The position numbers were made by a program, and so were the translations under genes. Below, one piece after another: positions 1 to 9,073 of a stretch of DNA of 64,000 bases (position 1 is its first letter; each line of letters opens with the position of its first letter). The notes beneath the pieces are model-generated. The model made no database searches, was not told the DNA's origin, and worked only from the letters and a program-made list of their open reading frames with translations. The DNA is from Alcanivorax profundi (GTDB lineage Bacteria; Pseudomonadota; Gammaproteobacteria; Pseudomonadales; Alcanivoracaceae): the NCBI RefSeq assembly GCF_003597125.1, contig NZ_QYYA01000005.1, forward strand, positions 158,781-222,780. Reading direction: 5' to 3'.

Positions 1-274
1 GCTGCAAGCGACGCACTGCGTGCGCTCTGGAGCTGGGCGTTGAATAACCTTAAGCGTTCCCGGGCGGCCCTTCCCCGTTAGAGTGAGTCGAGGAACGGAG
101 TCGGGGCGCGTGGGAGTCCAGAGGGGTGCCGCGCAGCACCCCTTTGGGCCCGTCCGGCGAGGACAAGCACGGTTATCGGTGCGAAATGATTTCAGGTTGG
201 CAGCAAGTCATCCAGGCGGGAGCCACAATCCCTTCCTAATCGCCATGCAAGCATAGGCTCCCACGGCGATAGCC
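1..274. other. Non-coding left edge, no gene recognised
   Basis: No convincing gene is seen here. An open frame runs from the window edge to a stop at about 78, but it is short and unrecognisable, so it could be the tail of a gene or chance. A short hairpin (AGGGGTGC at 122-129 pairing with GCACCCCT at 136-143) lies downstream of argA; it has no T-run, so calling it an argA terminator is only a guess. Around 242-273 there is a degenerate copy of the GGCTCCCAC motif that also occurs in the inverted pair at 1683-1851. Confidence 0.4.
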
Positions 275-1594
275 CTACAACGGCTTAACAAACACCTTCG
301 AATTCCGCTGCCAGTTATACAGCGACTGCCGGGCCCCCGGCAGCGCATCCACGCCGGCGGCTTCAAATCCCTGCTGTTGGAACCAGTGGGCGGTGAGGGT
401 GGTGAGGACGAACAGGCGTTGCAGACCTTGCTCTCTGGCCCGCCGTTCCACGTAGCCCAGTAACTGCGCGCCACGTTCGCCTTTGCGGTAGCCGGGGTGG
501 ACGGCCACGCAGGCGAGTTCGCCGGTCTTGTCGTCCGGGAAGGGGTAGAGGGCGGCGCAGGCGATGACCATGCCGTCTCGCTCGATGATGGCGAAACGGT
601 GTATCTCGTTTTCCAGCAGTTCCCGTGAACGGCGCACCAGGGTGCCGTCGGCTTCCAGCGGTTCGATCAGTTCCAGGATGCCGCCCACGTCTTCGATGCG
701 GGCCCCTCGCAGGGTTTCGTAGGTTTCCCGGGTGACCAGGGTGCCGCAGCCGTCACGGGTGAACAGTTCCTTGATCAGCGCACCATCGACACTGGCATCG
801 AGCAGGTGGGCCCGGCCCACGCCATTGCTGGCGGCATGGCAGGCGGCGGTGAGCTGTCGGTCCACGCCGTTGTCTTCGAATTGTTCATCGGCCAGCAGCT
901 TGCCGGCTTCCTGCGGGCTGAGTTCGCGGATCAGCTCGCCTTGCGGATCTGCCAGGCGCAGGTCGTCGCCAAGCAGGATGAGCTTGTCGGCACCCAGTGC
1001 AATGGCGGCGGTGGAGGCCACTTCCTCGGCGTTGACGTTGAACAGCTCGCCGGTGGGCGAGCAGCCCACCGGCGACAGCAGTACCAGGTTGCCACTGCTG
1101 TGTTGCTGGCGGATGGCGTCCACATCGATGCGACGGACTTCGCCGGTGTGCTGATAGTCGAACCCGTTGCGCACGCCGACCGGTTTGGCGATGACAAAGT
1201 TGCCGCTGATCAGGCGAATCCCGGCGTTGTGCATGGGGGAGTTGGCGAGCCCCATGGAGAACAGCCCTTCGAGTTTCAGGCGCAGGGCACCCACCGCGGC
1301 CATGACGCTATCCAGGGCGGCACTGTCGGTGATGCGCATGTGCTGTTCGAATGTCGATTCGATACCGGCGTCCGCCAGCCGTGCACTGATTTGCGGACGT
1401 GCGCCATGCACCAGCACCAGCTTGATGCCCAGACTGTTGAGCAAGGCAAGGTCATGAATCAGCGGGGCCAGCCGGGGCCCGTCCAGCAGTTCGCCGGCCA
1501 GCATGACCACAAAGGTTCGGCCCCGGTGCGCGTTGATGTACGGCGAGGACTGGCGGAACCAGTGAACCTGATTGTCGGGTGTGGTGCTGGACAC
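275..1594 (-). CDS. argA: N-acetylglutamate synthase (amino-acid N-acetyltransferase) ArgA
   Basis: Catalyses the first step of arginine biosynthesis, acetylating glutamate with acetyl-CoA in the cytoplasm. The 439-residue product has the two-domain layout of classical ArgA: an amino-acid-kinase-like domain from about residue 20 to 290 (VMLAGELLDG and LVLVHGARPQI near its start) and a C-terminal GNAT domain with the acetyl-CoA loop VAVHPGYRKGERGAQLLG from about residue 363. I chose the GTG at 1594 because AGGGAA precedes it and the product begins VSSTTPDNQVHWFRQ. The open frame continues to an ATG at 1702, but those 36 codons read through a REP-like repeat and are unlikely to be translated. 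The kinase-like domain usually carries the arginine feedback site; this is family knowledge. Gene identity is secure; the start is likely. Confidence 0.95.
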   Translation of the reverse strand: MSSTTPDNQVHWFRQSSPYINAHRGRTFVVMLAGELLDGPRLAPLIHDLALLNSLGIKLVLVHGARPQISARLADAGIESTFEQHMRITDSAALDSVMAAVGALRLKLEGLFSMGLANSPMHNAGIRLISGNFVIAKPVGVRNGFDYQHTGEVRRIDVDAIRQQHSSGNLVLLSPVGCSPTGELFNVNAEEVASTAAIALGADKLILLGDDLRLADPQGELIRELSPQEAGKLLADEQFEDNGVDRQLTAACHAASNGVGRAHLLDASVDGALIKELFTRDGCGTLVTRETYETLRGARIEDVGGILELIEPLEADGTLVRRSRELLENEIHRFAIIERDGMVIACAALYPFPDDKTGELACVAVHPGYRKGERGAQLLGYVERRAREQGLQRLFVLTTLTAHWFQQQGFEAAGVDALPGARQSLYNWQRNSKVFVKPL

Positions 1595-1682
1595 GGTGTT
1601 TTCCCTGCGGCGGGTGGTAAGTGATTGATTGGCCAGTATAGCCAGTGGGGACGTGCGGGCGCTAGCGGTCGCTACGGAGCCG

Positions 1683-1851
1683 CTGTGGGAGCTTGCCTGC
1701 AAGCGAAAAAGGCCAATTGCGAGGCACGAGTTTCGAGTTGCGAAAACCTGAAAGGCAGAGCGGGGCTTTTGCCTTCCGAAACTCGTTACTTGAGCCCCGA
1801 AACTTTCTGCATTCTCAGTGGGCTAAATCGCTTGCAGGCAAGCTCCCACAG
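1683..1851. repeat. REP-like inverted pair between pit and argA
   Basis: A 24-nt sequence at 1683-1706 (beginning CTGTGGGAGCTTGCC) recurs as its exact reverse complement at 1828-1851. The interior holds further partial symmetry, with GAGTTTCG near 1728 and CGAAACTC near 1777. The pair lies in the gap between the pit stop and the argA start. The core GTGGGAGCTTGC resembles palindromic intergenic repeats common in Pseudomonas-like genomes; no coding potential is evident. It lies upstream of argA, so it could affect argA transcription or mRNA. Confidence 0.75.
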
Positions 1852-1870
1852 TGGAGCTACCGGAAGTTGT

Positions 1871-1901
1871 GCCAAACAAAAGCGCCGCCCGTTGGGCGGC
1901 G
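1871..1901 (-). terminator. Rho-independent terminator after pit
   Basis: CGCCGCCC (1883-1890), a GTT loop and GGGCGGCG (1894-1901) form an 8-bp GC stem. Read on the minus strand it is followed by CTTTTGTTTGG, giving a usable T-rich tail. It starts 37 bases past the pit stop codon and fits termination of the DUF47-pit operon. Confidence 0.7.
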
Positions 1902-1937
1902 TTAGTGTGTGGCTTGCTGCGCACGGCGTCTCCTGGA

Positions 1938-3206
1938 TTACGCCCCGAACAATCCCTTGAAAAAGTAGAAGAACAGGATGGAGAGCAGGGCGCCGGCGGG
2001 CAGGGTCACCACCCAGGAGGTGAAGATGGTGCCAATGACGCGCAGGTTCAGGGAGCCGATGCCGCGGGCCATGCCAACGCCAAGAATGGCGCCCACCAGC
2101 GTGTGTGTGGTCGAGATGGGCAGGCCGGTGCCGGAGGCGAGCACTACCGTGGTGGCGGCACCCAGTTCGGCGGCGAACCCGCGGGAAGGGGTCAGCTCGG
2201 TAATTTTCTTGCCTACCGTGGCCATGACCCGGGCACCAAAGATGGCGAGGCCAAAGACGATCCCCATGGCGCCGACCAGCAGAATCCAGCTGGGCATTTC
2301 GGCCTTGGCGCCGACTACGCCCCCGGAGGCCAGTACGCTGTTGATGGCGGCGAGTGGGCCAACAGCGTTGGCCACATCGTTGGAGCCGTGGGCAAAGGCC
2401 ATGGCACAGGCGGTAAAGATCATCAGCACCGCAAACACCCGCTCCACCGAGCTGAAGCGGAAGTCCTTGTCGGCTTCCGGGTCGGGCTTGATACGTTTGA
2501 GAAACACCGACCCCACGGCCATGACGATAGCACCGCCGACCAGAGACCACAGAAAGCTGTGCAGGAAGCTCAGCTCCAGTCCCACGTGCTTGAGGCCTTT
2601 GACCATGGTGACCATGGAAATCACGAAACCGACCAGGAACATGTAGAAGGGCACGACTTTTTTGGCACGCTCGAACGGATCGTCGTGGTTAAGCACCAGC
2701 CGCTGCACGCTGCGTATCAGGGCAAAGGAGATAATCCCGGCCAATAATGGCGAGGTGACCCAGCTGGCGACAATGGAGCCAACCTTGTTCCAGTGTACGG
2801 CGTCCATGCCCAGGCCCACGGCAGCAAAGCCGACAATGGCGCCGACGATGGAGTGGGTGGTCGAGACCGGCCAGCCGAACCAGGAGGCCACCATCAACCA
2901 GATGCCGGCAGCCAGCAGCGCAGACATCATGCCGTAGACCAGGTATTGCGGGGCGTGGGAGAAAGTTTCGGCGTCGATGATGCCTTTGCGGATGGTGGCA
3001 GTCACTTCGCCCCCGGCCAGGTAGGCCCCCGCAAATTCAAAGATGATGGCGATGATCACCGCTTGTTTGATGGTAAGGGCCTTGGCTCCCACCGAGGTAC
3101 CCATGGCGTTGGCTACGTCGTTGGCGCCGACGCCCCAGGCCATCAGAAAGCCGAACGCGCCGGCCAGTAACAACATCAGGTAGGTATGCTCGAGCATCCA
3201 CTCCAT
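1938..3206 (-). CDS. pit: PiT-family inorganic phosphate transporter
   Basis: Low-affinity phosphate uptake permease of the inner membrane, normally a metal-phosphate/H+ symporter. The 422-residue product is rich in hydrophobic helices and has the two family signature repeats: GANDVANAMGTSVG near residue 28 and AHGSNDVANAVGPLAA in the second half. Both PiT halves are therefore present. It lies 10 bases after the DUF47 gene on the same strand, the usual PiT operon pairing, and is closed by a hairpin terminator. The start ATG follows AGGAGAGTTCTT. Family assignment is firm; the ion specificity is inferred. Confidence 0.92.
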   Translation of the reverse strand: MEWMLEHTYLMLLLAGAFGFLMAWGVGANDVANAMGTSVGAKALTIKQAVIIAIIFEFAGAYLAGGEVTATIRKGIIDAETFSHAPQYLVYGMMSALLAAGIWLMVASWFGWPVSTTHSIVGAIVGFAAVGLGMDAVHWNKVGSIVASWVTSPLLAGIISFALIRSVQRLVLNHDDPFERAKKVVPFYMFLVGFVISMVTMVKGLKHVGLELSFLHSFLWSLVGGAIVMAVGSVFLKRIKPDPEADKDFRFSSVERVFAVLMIFTACAMAFAHGSNDVANAVGPLAAINSVLASGGVVGAKAEMPSWILLVGAMGIVFGLAIFGARVMATVGKKITELTPSRGFAAELGAATTVVLASGTGLPISTTHTLVGAILGVGMARGIGSLNLRVIGTIFTSWVVTLPAGALLSILFFYFFKGLFGA

Positions 3207-3216
3207 AAGAACTCTC

Positions 3217-3897
3217 CTAGCGTGCGACCAACATCTGCAGGCGGCCGCCCACTTTCTGGGCGCGATCGGCGAGATCGCCTACCCATTCGATGATCTTGTA
3301 GAGGAAGATGACATCCACCGGGGGCAGTTCGCTTTCCAGCTTGAACAGGGTGGCACGGATGGTGATCTGCTGCTCGTCGTTGGCACGCTCCAGGCGGTCC
3401 AGCTCTTCGATCAGGTCTTCCACCAGTTTGATTTCCCGTCCGCTGAAACCGGTTTCCACCAGCTCATCCAGCTCGTTGATGGCCTTTTGGGCCTGGGCAG
3501 AGGTGTCGATGGCACCTTGCACATAGCTGAGCATGGCGTCGGCCAGCGTGGCGGGGATGGACATTTCCCGGCCCAGCATCAGCCCGGAAATGTCCTTGGC
3601 CTTGTTGGCGACCTTGTCCTGTACGCTGATCAGCTCGAGCAGATCGGTACGGGGCACAGGCAGGAACAGGCTTTTGGGCAGGTTGAGGCGAAACTCTTTC
3701 TTCAGCTCGTCGGCTTCGTTCTCCAGCTCGGCAATGCGCTTTCGCAGGGTGCGAGCCTGATCCCAATCGCTCTGGGTCACGGCGGTAAAGAAGTCCGCAA
3801 GCGTACAGGCGCATTGGTGAACGGTATCGTAGTGTTGCTGAAGGGGCTTGATGGGCGAGCGGCCAAACAGGCCGGCGATGGAGCTTCCAAAGGACAT
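3217..3897 (-). CDS. DUF47/PhoU-like Pit accessory protein (TIGR00153 type)
   Basis: A 226-residue, largely helical protein of the PhoU-like DUF47 family, encoded immediately upstream of pit. It begins MSFGSSIAGLFGRSPIKPLQQH and has the family hallmarks of acidic/basic amphipathic helices, PRTDLLELISVQDKVANKAKDI near residue 85 and a C-terminal IIEWVGDLADRAQKVGGRL motif. Members are thought to modulate or help assemble the adjacent phosphate permease; that role comes from family and context. No signal peptide or membrane helix is visible, so it is probably cytosolic. Confidence 0.88.
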   Translation of the reverse strand: MSFGSSIAGLFGRSPIKPLQQHYDTVHQCACTLADFFTAVTQSDWDQARTLRKRIAELENEADELKKEFRLNLPKSLFLPVPRTDLLELISVQDKVANKAKDISGLMLGREMSIPATLADAMLSYVQGAIDTSAQAQKAINELDELVETGFSGREIKLVEDLIEELDRLERANDEQQITIRATLFKLESELPPVDVIFLYKIIEWVGDLADRAQKVGGRLQMLVAR

Positions 3898-4135
3898 AGG
3901 CGCCTCGGGTCCAGGTTAGGGTCGTCAAAGTATCCCATGCCGCAGGCCAATCAGCTAAGGCCACGGCTGACAGGCAGTGCGTCACACAGCTGTCATGAAT
4001 TTGGTCGCGAGTATAGAGAAAGCGGGCGGGGCTGTCAGGGGGTCAATGTTACAGTTACAGTACCCAGAGGTTTCCTAATAATGATAAAGGGTGAGGTTTG
4101 GTCAATCCTGCCCTGTAGAGACTCGGAGAGTATTT

Positions 4136-5932
4136 GTGAACGCCACTGCCAAACCTGCGGTACCGGATGGATTGCTGATTGATGTGCGTTGGCTGATGCG
4201 CGAGCTGCTGGATGAAGGACGTGTCAGCCAGGAGGACTTCAATGTTATTTCCACCACGCCGCGGGAGAAGAAGGAGCTGAACTGGCACCCGATCCAGGTG
4301 TTGGCCAAGTACCGGTTGACCGATCGAGGTGATACCCACCAGCTGCTGGATGTGGACTTTCTTACCGACTGGTTGGGCGAGCGTGCCAACATGAAGGTGT
4401 ACCACATCGACCCGCTGAAAGTGCAGGTGGATCAGGTAACCAACGTGATGAGCTATGCCTTTGCCGAGCGCCACGGCATCGTCGCGGTGGAGGTGCACCG
4501 GGACAGGGTGGTGGTGGCCTGCGACCAGCCTTTCCTGCAGGACTGGAAAGGGCACCTGCAGCAGGTACTGCGCGACCGGGAGCTGGAGGTGGTGCTGGCC
4601 AACCCGGAGCAGCTGCGCCGCTATCGTATCGAGTTCTACAATCTCAGCCGTTCCATCGCCGGTGCCACGGGTAATACCGGTCAGGAGATGTCCGGGATTA
4701 CCAACTTCGAGCAGCTGCTGGAAGTGGGGAAGGGACACCACGATGCGGACGACCAGCACATCGTCAATATCGTGGACTGGATTCTCCAGTATGCGTTTTC
4801 CCAGCGCGCCAGTGATATCCATCTGGAACCGCGTCGCGAGACCGGCAAGATGCGTTTCCGCATTGATGGGGTGTTGCACGACGTCTATGAACTGCCGGCG
4901 GCCATCATGGCGGCGGTGACCAGTCGTCTGAAGATTCTCAGTCGTCTTAATGTGGCGGAAAAACGCAAGCCTCAGGATGGTCGCCTGAAGACCAAGAGCC
5001 CGGACGGGGACGAGGTGGAGCTTCGTCTTTCCACCTTGCCGACTGCGTTTGGTGAGAAGATGGTCATGCGGGTGTTTGACCCGGATGTACTGGTGCGCAG
5101 TTTCGAGCAAATGGGGTTTACCCGTGAGGATCATGACACCTGGCACGGCATGACCCAGCATCCCCACGGCATTATCTTCGTCACCGGCCCCACCGGGTCG
5201 GGCAAGACTACAACCCTGTACTCCACCCTCAAGCAGCTGGCCACCAGTGAGGTCAATGTCTGTACCATCGAGGATCCCATCGAGATGGTGGAACCCAGCT
5301 TCAACCAGATGCAGGTGCAGGCGAATATTGATGTGAGCTTCGCTCAGGGGGTGAAGGCGATGCTGCGTCAGGATCCGGACATCATCATGATTGGTGAGAT
5401 TCGCGATCTGGCCACGGCAGACATGGCGATTCAGGCGGCACTGACTGGCCACCTGGTGTTGTCTACCCTGCATACCAACGATGCGCCCTCGTCGATTACC
5501 CGTCTGGTGGACCTGGGGGTGGCGCCGTACATGATTTCGGCCACGGTACTGGGGGTCATGGCACAGCGCCTGGTGCGAACTCTGTGCCCGCACTGCAAGG
5601 CTCCGGTGGCGCCGAATGCCCAGGCCTGGGAGGAGCTGGTGCGCCCCTTCAAGATGAAGATGCCAGAAAGCATCAATCGGCCGGTAGGGTGCCTGGAGTG
5701 CCGTGGAACGGGGTACCTGGGGCGCATGGGCGTCTATGAGACGATGCCTCTCAACAGTGCCCTCAAAGGGCACATTACCCGCGGCGGAGATCTGGAGGCG
5801 CTGACCCGGCAGGCCTTGAAAAACGGGATGAAGCCGCTACGAATCAGTGGTGCCATGAAAGTCGCCAAGGGGCTGACCACCATTGAGGAGGTGATGCGAG
5901 TGACGCCGTCCCAGGATATTTTGCTGGGGTGA
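4136..5932 (+). CDS. GspE/PulE-family secretion ATPase (orphan)
   Basis: A 598-residue hexameric traffic ATPase of the type II secretion/type IV pilus class. It has an N-terminal GspE_N-like region (to about residue 190), the linker LEPRRETGKMRFRIDGVLHDV, Walker A GPTGSGKTT near residue 351, Asp/Walker B IMIGEIRD, a His box (HLVLSTLHTNDA) and a C-terminal zinc motif made of CPHC and CLEC. All catalytic motifs are intact. I chose the GTG at 4136 because GGAGAG precedes it; an ATG at 4091 in frame has no ribosome site. No other secretion or pilus gene lies in the window, so the partner machine is unknown. Genes of this kind also sit near pit in Pseudomonas, which suggests an ancestral location. 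Confidence 0.85.
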   Translation: MNATAKPAVPDGLLIDVRWLMRELLDEGRVSQEDFNVISTTPREKKELNWHPIQVLAKYRLTDRGDTHQLLDVDFLTDWLGERANMKVYHIDPLKVQVDQVTNVMSYAFAERHGIVAVEVHRDRVVVACDQPFLQDWKGHLQQVLRDRELEVVLANPEQLRRYRIEFYNLSRSIAGATGNTGQEMSGITNFEQLLEVGKGHHDADDQHIVNIVDWILQYAFSQRASDIHLEPRRETGKMRFRIDGVLHDVYELPAAIMAAVTSRLKILSRLNVAEKRKPQDGRLKTKSPDGDEVELRLSTLPTAFGEKMVMRVFDPDVLVRSFEQMGFTREDHDTWHGMTQHPHGIIFVTGPTGSGKTTTLYSTLKQLATSEVNVCTIEDPIEMVEPSFNQMQVQANIDVSFAQGVKAMLRQDPDIIMIGEIRDLATADMAIQAALTGHLVLSTLHTNDAPSSITRLVDLGVAPYMISATVLGVMAQRLVRTLCPHCKAPVAPNAQAWEELVRPFKMKMPESINRPVGCLECRGTGYLGRMGVYETMPLNSALKGHITRGGDLEALTRQALKNGMKPLRISGAMKVAKGLTTIEEVMRVTPSQDILLG

Positions 5933-6168
5933 AGCCGCTACAGGGCTCCGGTTATTCGCTCCGCTCACTCCTTCGGGGTCACTTTGTGCGCTGCTCTGCG
6001 TCGCTAGCTTCCTGGAGCTCGCAGGGTGGACCTTGGCGAAGGTCAATCTCCACGTGGCAGAGATCGGACTTGGCCGATTTTTGCCCTGCCTTCAGTTTGA
6101 TCATTTGCCACCTCGCCGCTCTTATTCCCGCTTGTAGCTTGCCCCGTCGCATACGACAATAGCGCCCC

Positions 6169-9039
6169 ATGAATGAACCCCAATATCAGTCTCTCCCCGA
6201 TGAACTGTCGGTGCTGGTCAGCCAGCACTGGCAATCGTTCGTCGAATCCGGCCATGTTATGCCGTCGGTGCTCCATGACGACCTGCCGCGTGTCTGGGCC
6301 GGCTCCGATTATGTGGCCACCCAGTTTCAGCGTGACCCGGAGTTGGGCCAATGGTTGGCCGACAGCGACCTGGCTCAGCCGCTGACGGCAGATGGGCTCC
6401 GCCAGCAGGTCCGTGAGCGTCTTGCCGATTGCGACAGTGAAGACGAACTGAAGCGGCGAATCCGTCGTCTGCGACACCGCCATATGGTGCGAATCATCTG
6501 GCGAGATCTGGCGGGTATCGGGGATTACCACAGTACGGTGGCAGACCTGTCGTTGCTGGCGGATACCCTGATTCACGAATCTCTGGATTTACTGTATCGC
6601 TGGGCCTGTGCCCGCAGTGGTACCCCGACGGGGCCGGATGGCAAGCCGGTGCAGCTGGTGGTGCTGGCCATGGGCAAGTTGGGGGCCCGTGAACTGAATC
6701 TGTCCTCGGACATCGACCTGATCTTTGCCTACGAGCATGAAGGGGAGCTGGAAGGCGAGCGTCGCGCGCTCAGTTACCACCAGTTCTTTGTTCGTCTGGG
6801 GCAACAGTTGATCAAGGTGCTCGACCAGACCACCGCCGACGGTTTCGTGTTCCGGGTGGATATGCGTCTGCGTCCCTGGGGCAAGAGTGGGGTGCTGGCC
6901 ATCGGCTTCGATGCCATGGAGGGGTACTACGAGACTCAGGGGCGTGAGTGGGAGCGCTATGCCCTGATCAAGATGCGGCCTGTAGCCGGGGATCTGAAAG
7001 CCGGTGCGCGACTGATCAAGCGCCTTAACCCTTTTGTGTATCGCCGCTACATTGATTACGGCGCGTTCCAGTCGTTGCGGGAAATGAAGGCGCTGATCGA
7101 GCGCGAAGTGAACCGCAAGGGCATGCAGGCCGATGTGAAGCTGGGTGCGGGCGGTATCCGTGAGGTGGAGTTTATCGTTCAGGCGTTTCAGCTGATCCGT
7201 GGGGGGCAGTTACCGGCCCTGCGCGAGCCCAATCTGGTCAAGGTCTTGCCCCAGTTGGTCGAGCTGGAGCTGTTGCCGGAAGATGTGGCCGATGAGCTGA
7301 CCGATGCCTATCTGTTTCTGCGTGATGTGGAGCATCGTCTGCAGGCGGTCGGTGACAAGCAGACCCAGCGGCTGCCGGACGACCAGCTTGGCTGGCAACG
7401 ACTGACCTTTGCCATGGGGTTTTCCGAGCGGACGGCGTTTGAACGCAAGTTGCGACGCTTCCGGGAAAATGTCCGCCTCCATTTCGGGCAGGTCATTGCC
7501 GACCCGGAACAGGAAACCGAAGCGGCCCAGGGGGCAGACCAGGAACTGCTGGATCTGTGGCTGGGCGAACTGGATGACGACGCTGCCGTGGCCCAACTGG
7601 GAGCCATTGGTGTGCTGGAAGCGGAGCAGGTCTATGCGCGCCTGAATGCCTTCCGTGACAGCCGGGCAGTGGAGAACATGCAGACGATCAGCCGTGAACG
7701 GCTGGATCGGCTGATGCCACTGATGCTGGAAGCATTGGGTTATCAGGGGCATGGCGATACCACCGCCATGCGCCTGTTCAATTTTGTGGAGGCGGTGCTG
7801 CGCCGTAGCGCCTATATCGCGCTGCTGGTGGAAAACCCCGGTGCCCTCACCCAGCTGGTGAAGCTGTCGGGGGCCAGCCCGTGGATCGCGGAGCGGTTGG
7901 CGTTGCATCCGGTATTGCTGGATGAGTTGCTGGATGTGCGCACCCTGTATTCCCCACCGGAGCGTGCCGAGCTGGATGATGAGCTGCGCCAGCAATTATT
8001 GCGGGTGGCGGAAGATGACCTTGAGCAGCAGATGGAAGTGCTGCGTAACTTCAAGCAAGCCCACCTGCTGCGAGTGGCGGCGTCGGAAGTGACCGAAGTG
8101 CTGCCGCTGATGAAAGTGAGTGATTATCTCACCTGGCTGGCCGAGAGCATCCTCAATCAGGTAGTGATGCTGGCCTGGGAACCGCTGGTGGAGCGCCACG
8201 GTCGCCCGTCGCGGCTCGACGGCCAGCCCTGCAGTCCTGATTTTGTGGTGGTGGGCTACGGCAAGCTGGGCGGCATTGAGCTGGGCCATAACTCGGATCT
8301 GGACCTGGTCTTCCTGCACGATGCTGCCAGTGGCGGCATGACCGATGGGGAGAAGTCGGTCTCCAACGAGCAGTTCTATGCCCGTCTTGGCCAGCGTATC
8401 GTGCACATTCTTTCAACGCGTACCATGAGCGGCCAGCTGTATGAGGTGGATACCCGCCTGCGTCCCTCTGGTAGTGCCGGGTTGCTGGTGAGCTCCATGG
8501 ATGCGTTCGAAAAATACCAGCTCAACGATGCCTGGACCTGGGAGCATCAGGCTCTGGTGCGGGCCAGGGTGGTGGCCGGGTGTAGTCGTTCCCGTCAGCG
8601 ATTTGATGACATTCGGCACAAGGTCCTTTGCCGGGAGAGAACGCTGCAGGGGCTGCGCGACGATGTGCTCGCCATGCGCAGCAAGATGGTGGATCACCTC
8701 AGCGACAAGAGCGAGGCGCAATTCCACCTCAAGCAGGACCCCGGAGGTATCGTTGATATCGAATTTATGGTGCAATATGGGGTTCTGAGATGGGCCTCCT
8801 CCCACGGTGAACTGACCCGATTCACCGATAATGTGCGGCTGCTCGAAACACTGGCTGCACTGGACATTATGTCGGCGCAGGACGCCGGCCTGCTGCGGGA
8901 AGCGTACCTCGCTTACCGATCCGCGGCTCATCGCGCTTCGTTGCGCAAAGAAAAATCCATCGTCGACGACACCCAGTTTCGCGATTTACGCGACGGTGTG
9001 CGTGCGATCTGGAAGCAATGGTTTGACCTGACGGATTGA
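6169..9039 (+). CDS. glnE: Bifunctional glutamine synthetase adenylyltransferase/deadenylylase GlnE
   Basis: Adenylylates GlnA when nitrogen is plentiful and removes AMP when it is scarce, under PII control. The 956-residue protein contains two nucleotidyltransferase domains: GKLGARELNLSSDIDLIFAY around residue 170 (deadenylylase half) and GKLGGIELGHNSDLDLVFLH around residue 700 (adenylyltransferase half). The catalytic Asp pairs are intact in both. Length matches the family. The gene is followed by ilvE 34 bases downstream, and the target tyrosine is conserved in the GlnA encoded at 51 kb. No strong Shine-Dalgarno sequence precedes the ATG, so the start is supported mainly by alignment of the N-terminus and the absence of better alternatives. 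Confidence 0.97.
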   Translation: MNEPQYQSLPDELSVLVSQHWQSFVESGHVMPSVLHDDLPRVWAGSDYVATQFQRDPELGQWLADSDLAQPLTADGLRQQVRERLADCDSEDELKRRIRRLRHRHMVRIIWRDLAGIGDYHSTVADLSLLADTLIHESLDLLYRWACARSGTPTGPDGKPVQLVVLAMGKLGARELNLSSDIDLIFAYEHEGELEGERRALSYHQFFVRLGQQLIKVLDQTTADGFVFRVDMRLRPWGKSGVLAIGFDAMEGYYETQGREWERYALIKMRPVAGDLKAGARLIKRLNPFVYRRYIDYGAFQSLREMKALIEREVNRKGMQADVKLGAGGIREVEFIVQAFQLIRGGQLPALREPNLVKVLPQLVELELLPEDVADELTDAYLFLRDVEHRLQAVGDKQTQRLPDDQLGWQRLTFAMGFSERTAFERKLRRFRENVRLHFGQVIADPEQETEAAQGADQELLDLWLGELDDDAAVAQLGAIGVLEAEQVYARLNAFRDSRAVENMQTISRERLDRLMPLMLEALGYQGHGDTTAMRLFNFVEAVLRRSAYIALLVENPGALTQLVKLSGASPWIAERLALHPVLLDELLDVRTLYSPPERAELDDELRQQLLRVAEDDLEQQMEVLRNFKQAHLLRVAASEVTEVLPLMKVSDYLTWLAESILNQVVMLAWEPLVERHGRPSRLDGQPCSPDFVVVGYGKLGGIELGHNSDLDLVFLHDAASGGMTDGEKSVSNEQFYARLGQRIVHILSTRTMSGQLYEVDTRLRPSGSAGLLVSSMDAFEKYQLNDAWTWEHQALVRARVVAGCSRSRQRFDDIRHKVLCRERTLQGLRDDVLAMRSKMVDHLSDKSEAQFHLKQDPGGIVDIEFMVQYGVLRWASSHGELTRFTDNVRLLETLAALDIMSAQDAGLLREAYLAYRSAAHRASLRKEKSIVDDTQFRDLRDGVRAIWKQWFDLTD

Positions 9040-9073
9040 CCCGCAGGTCCTCAGCTCTGGGAGTATCACTGCC

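Noticed and set aside
4055..5773. Long open frame (572 codons) antisense to the GspE-like gene
   Set aside because: It is His/Arg/Gln-rich low-quality protein mirrored from a GC-rich gene; the plus-strand product has all ATPase motifs and a proper start.
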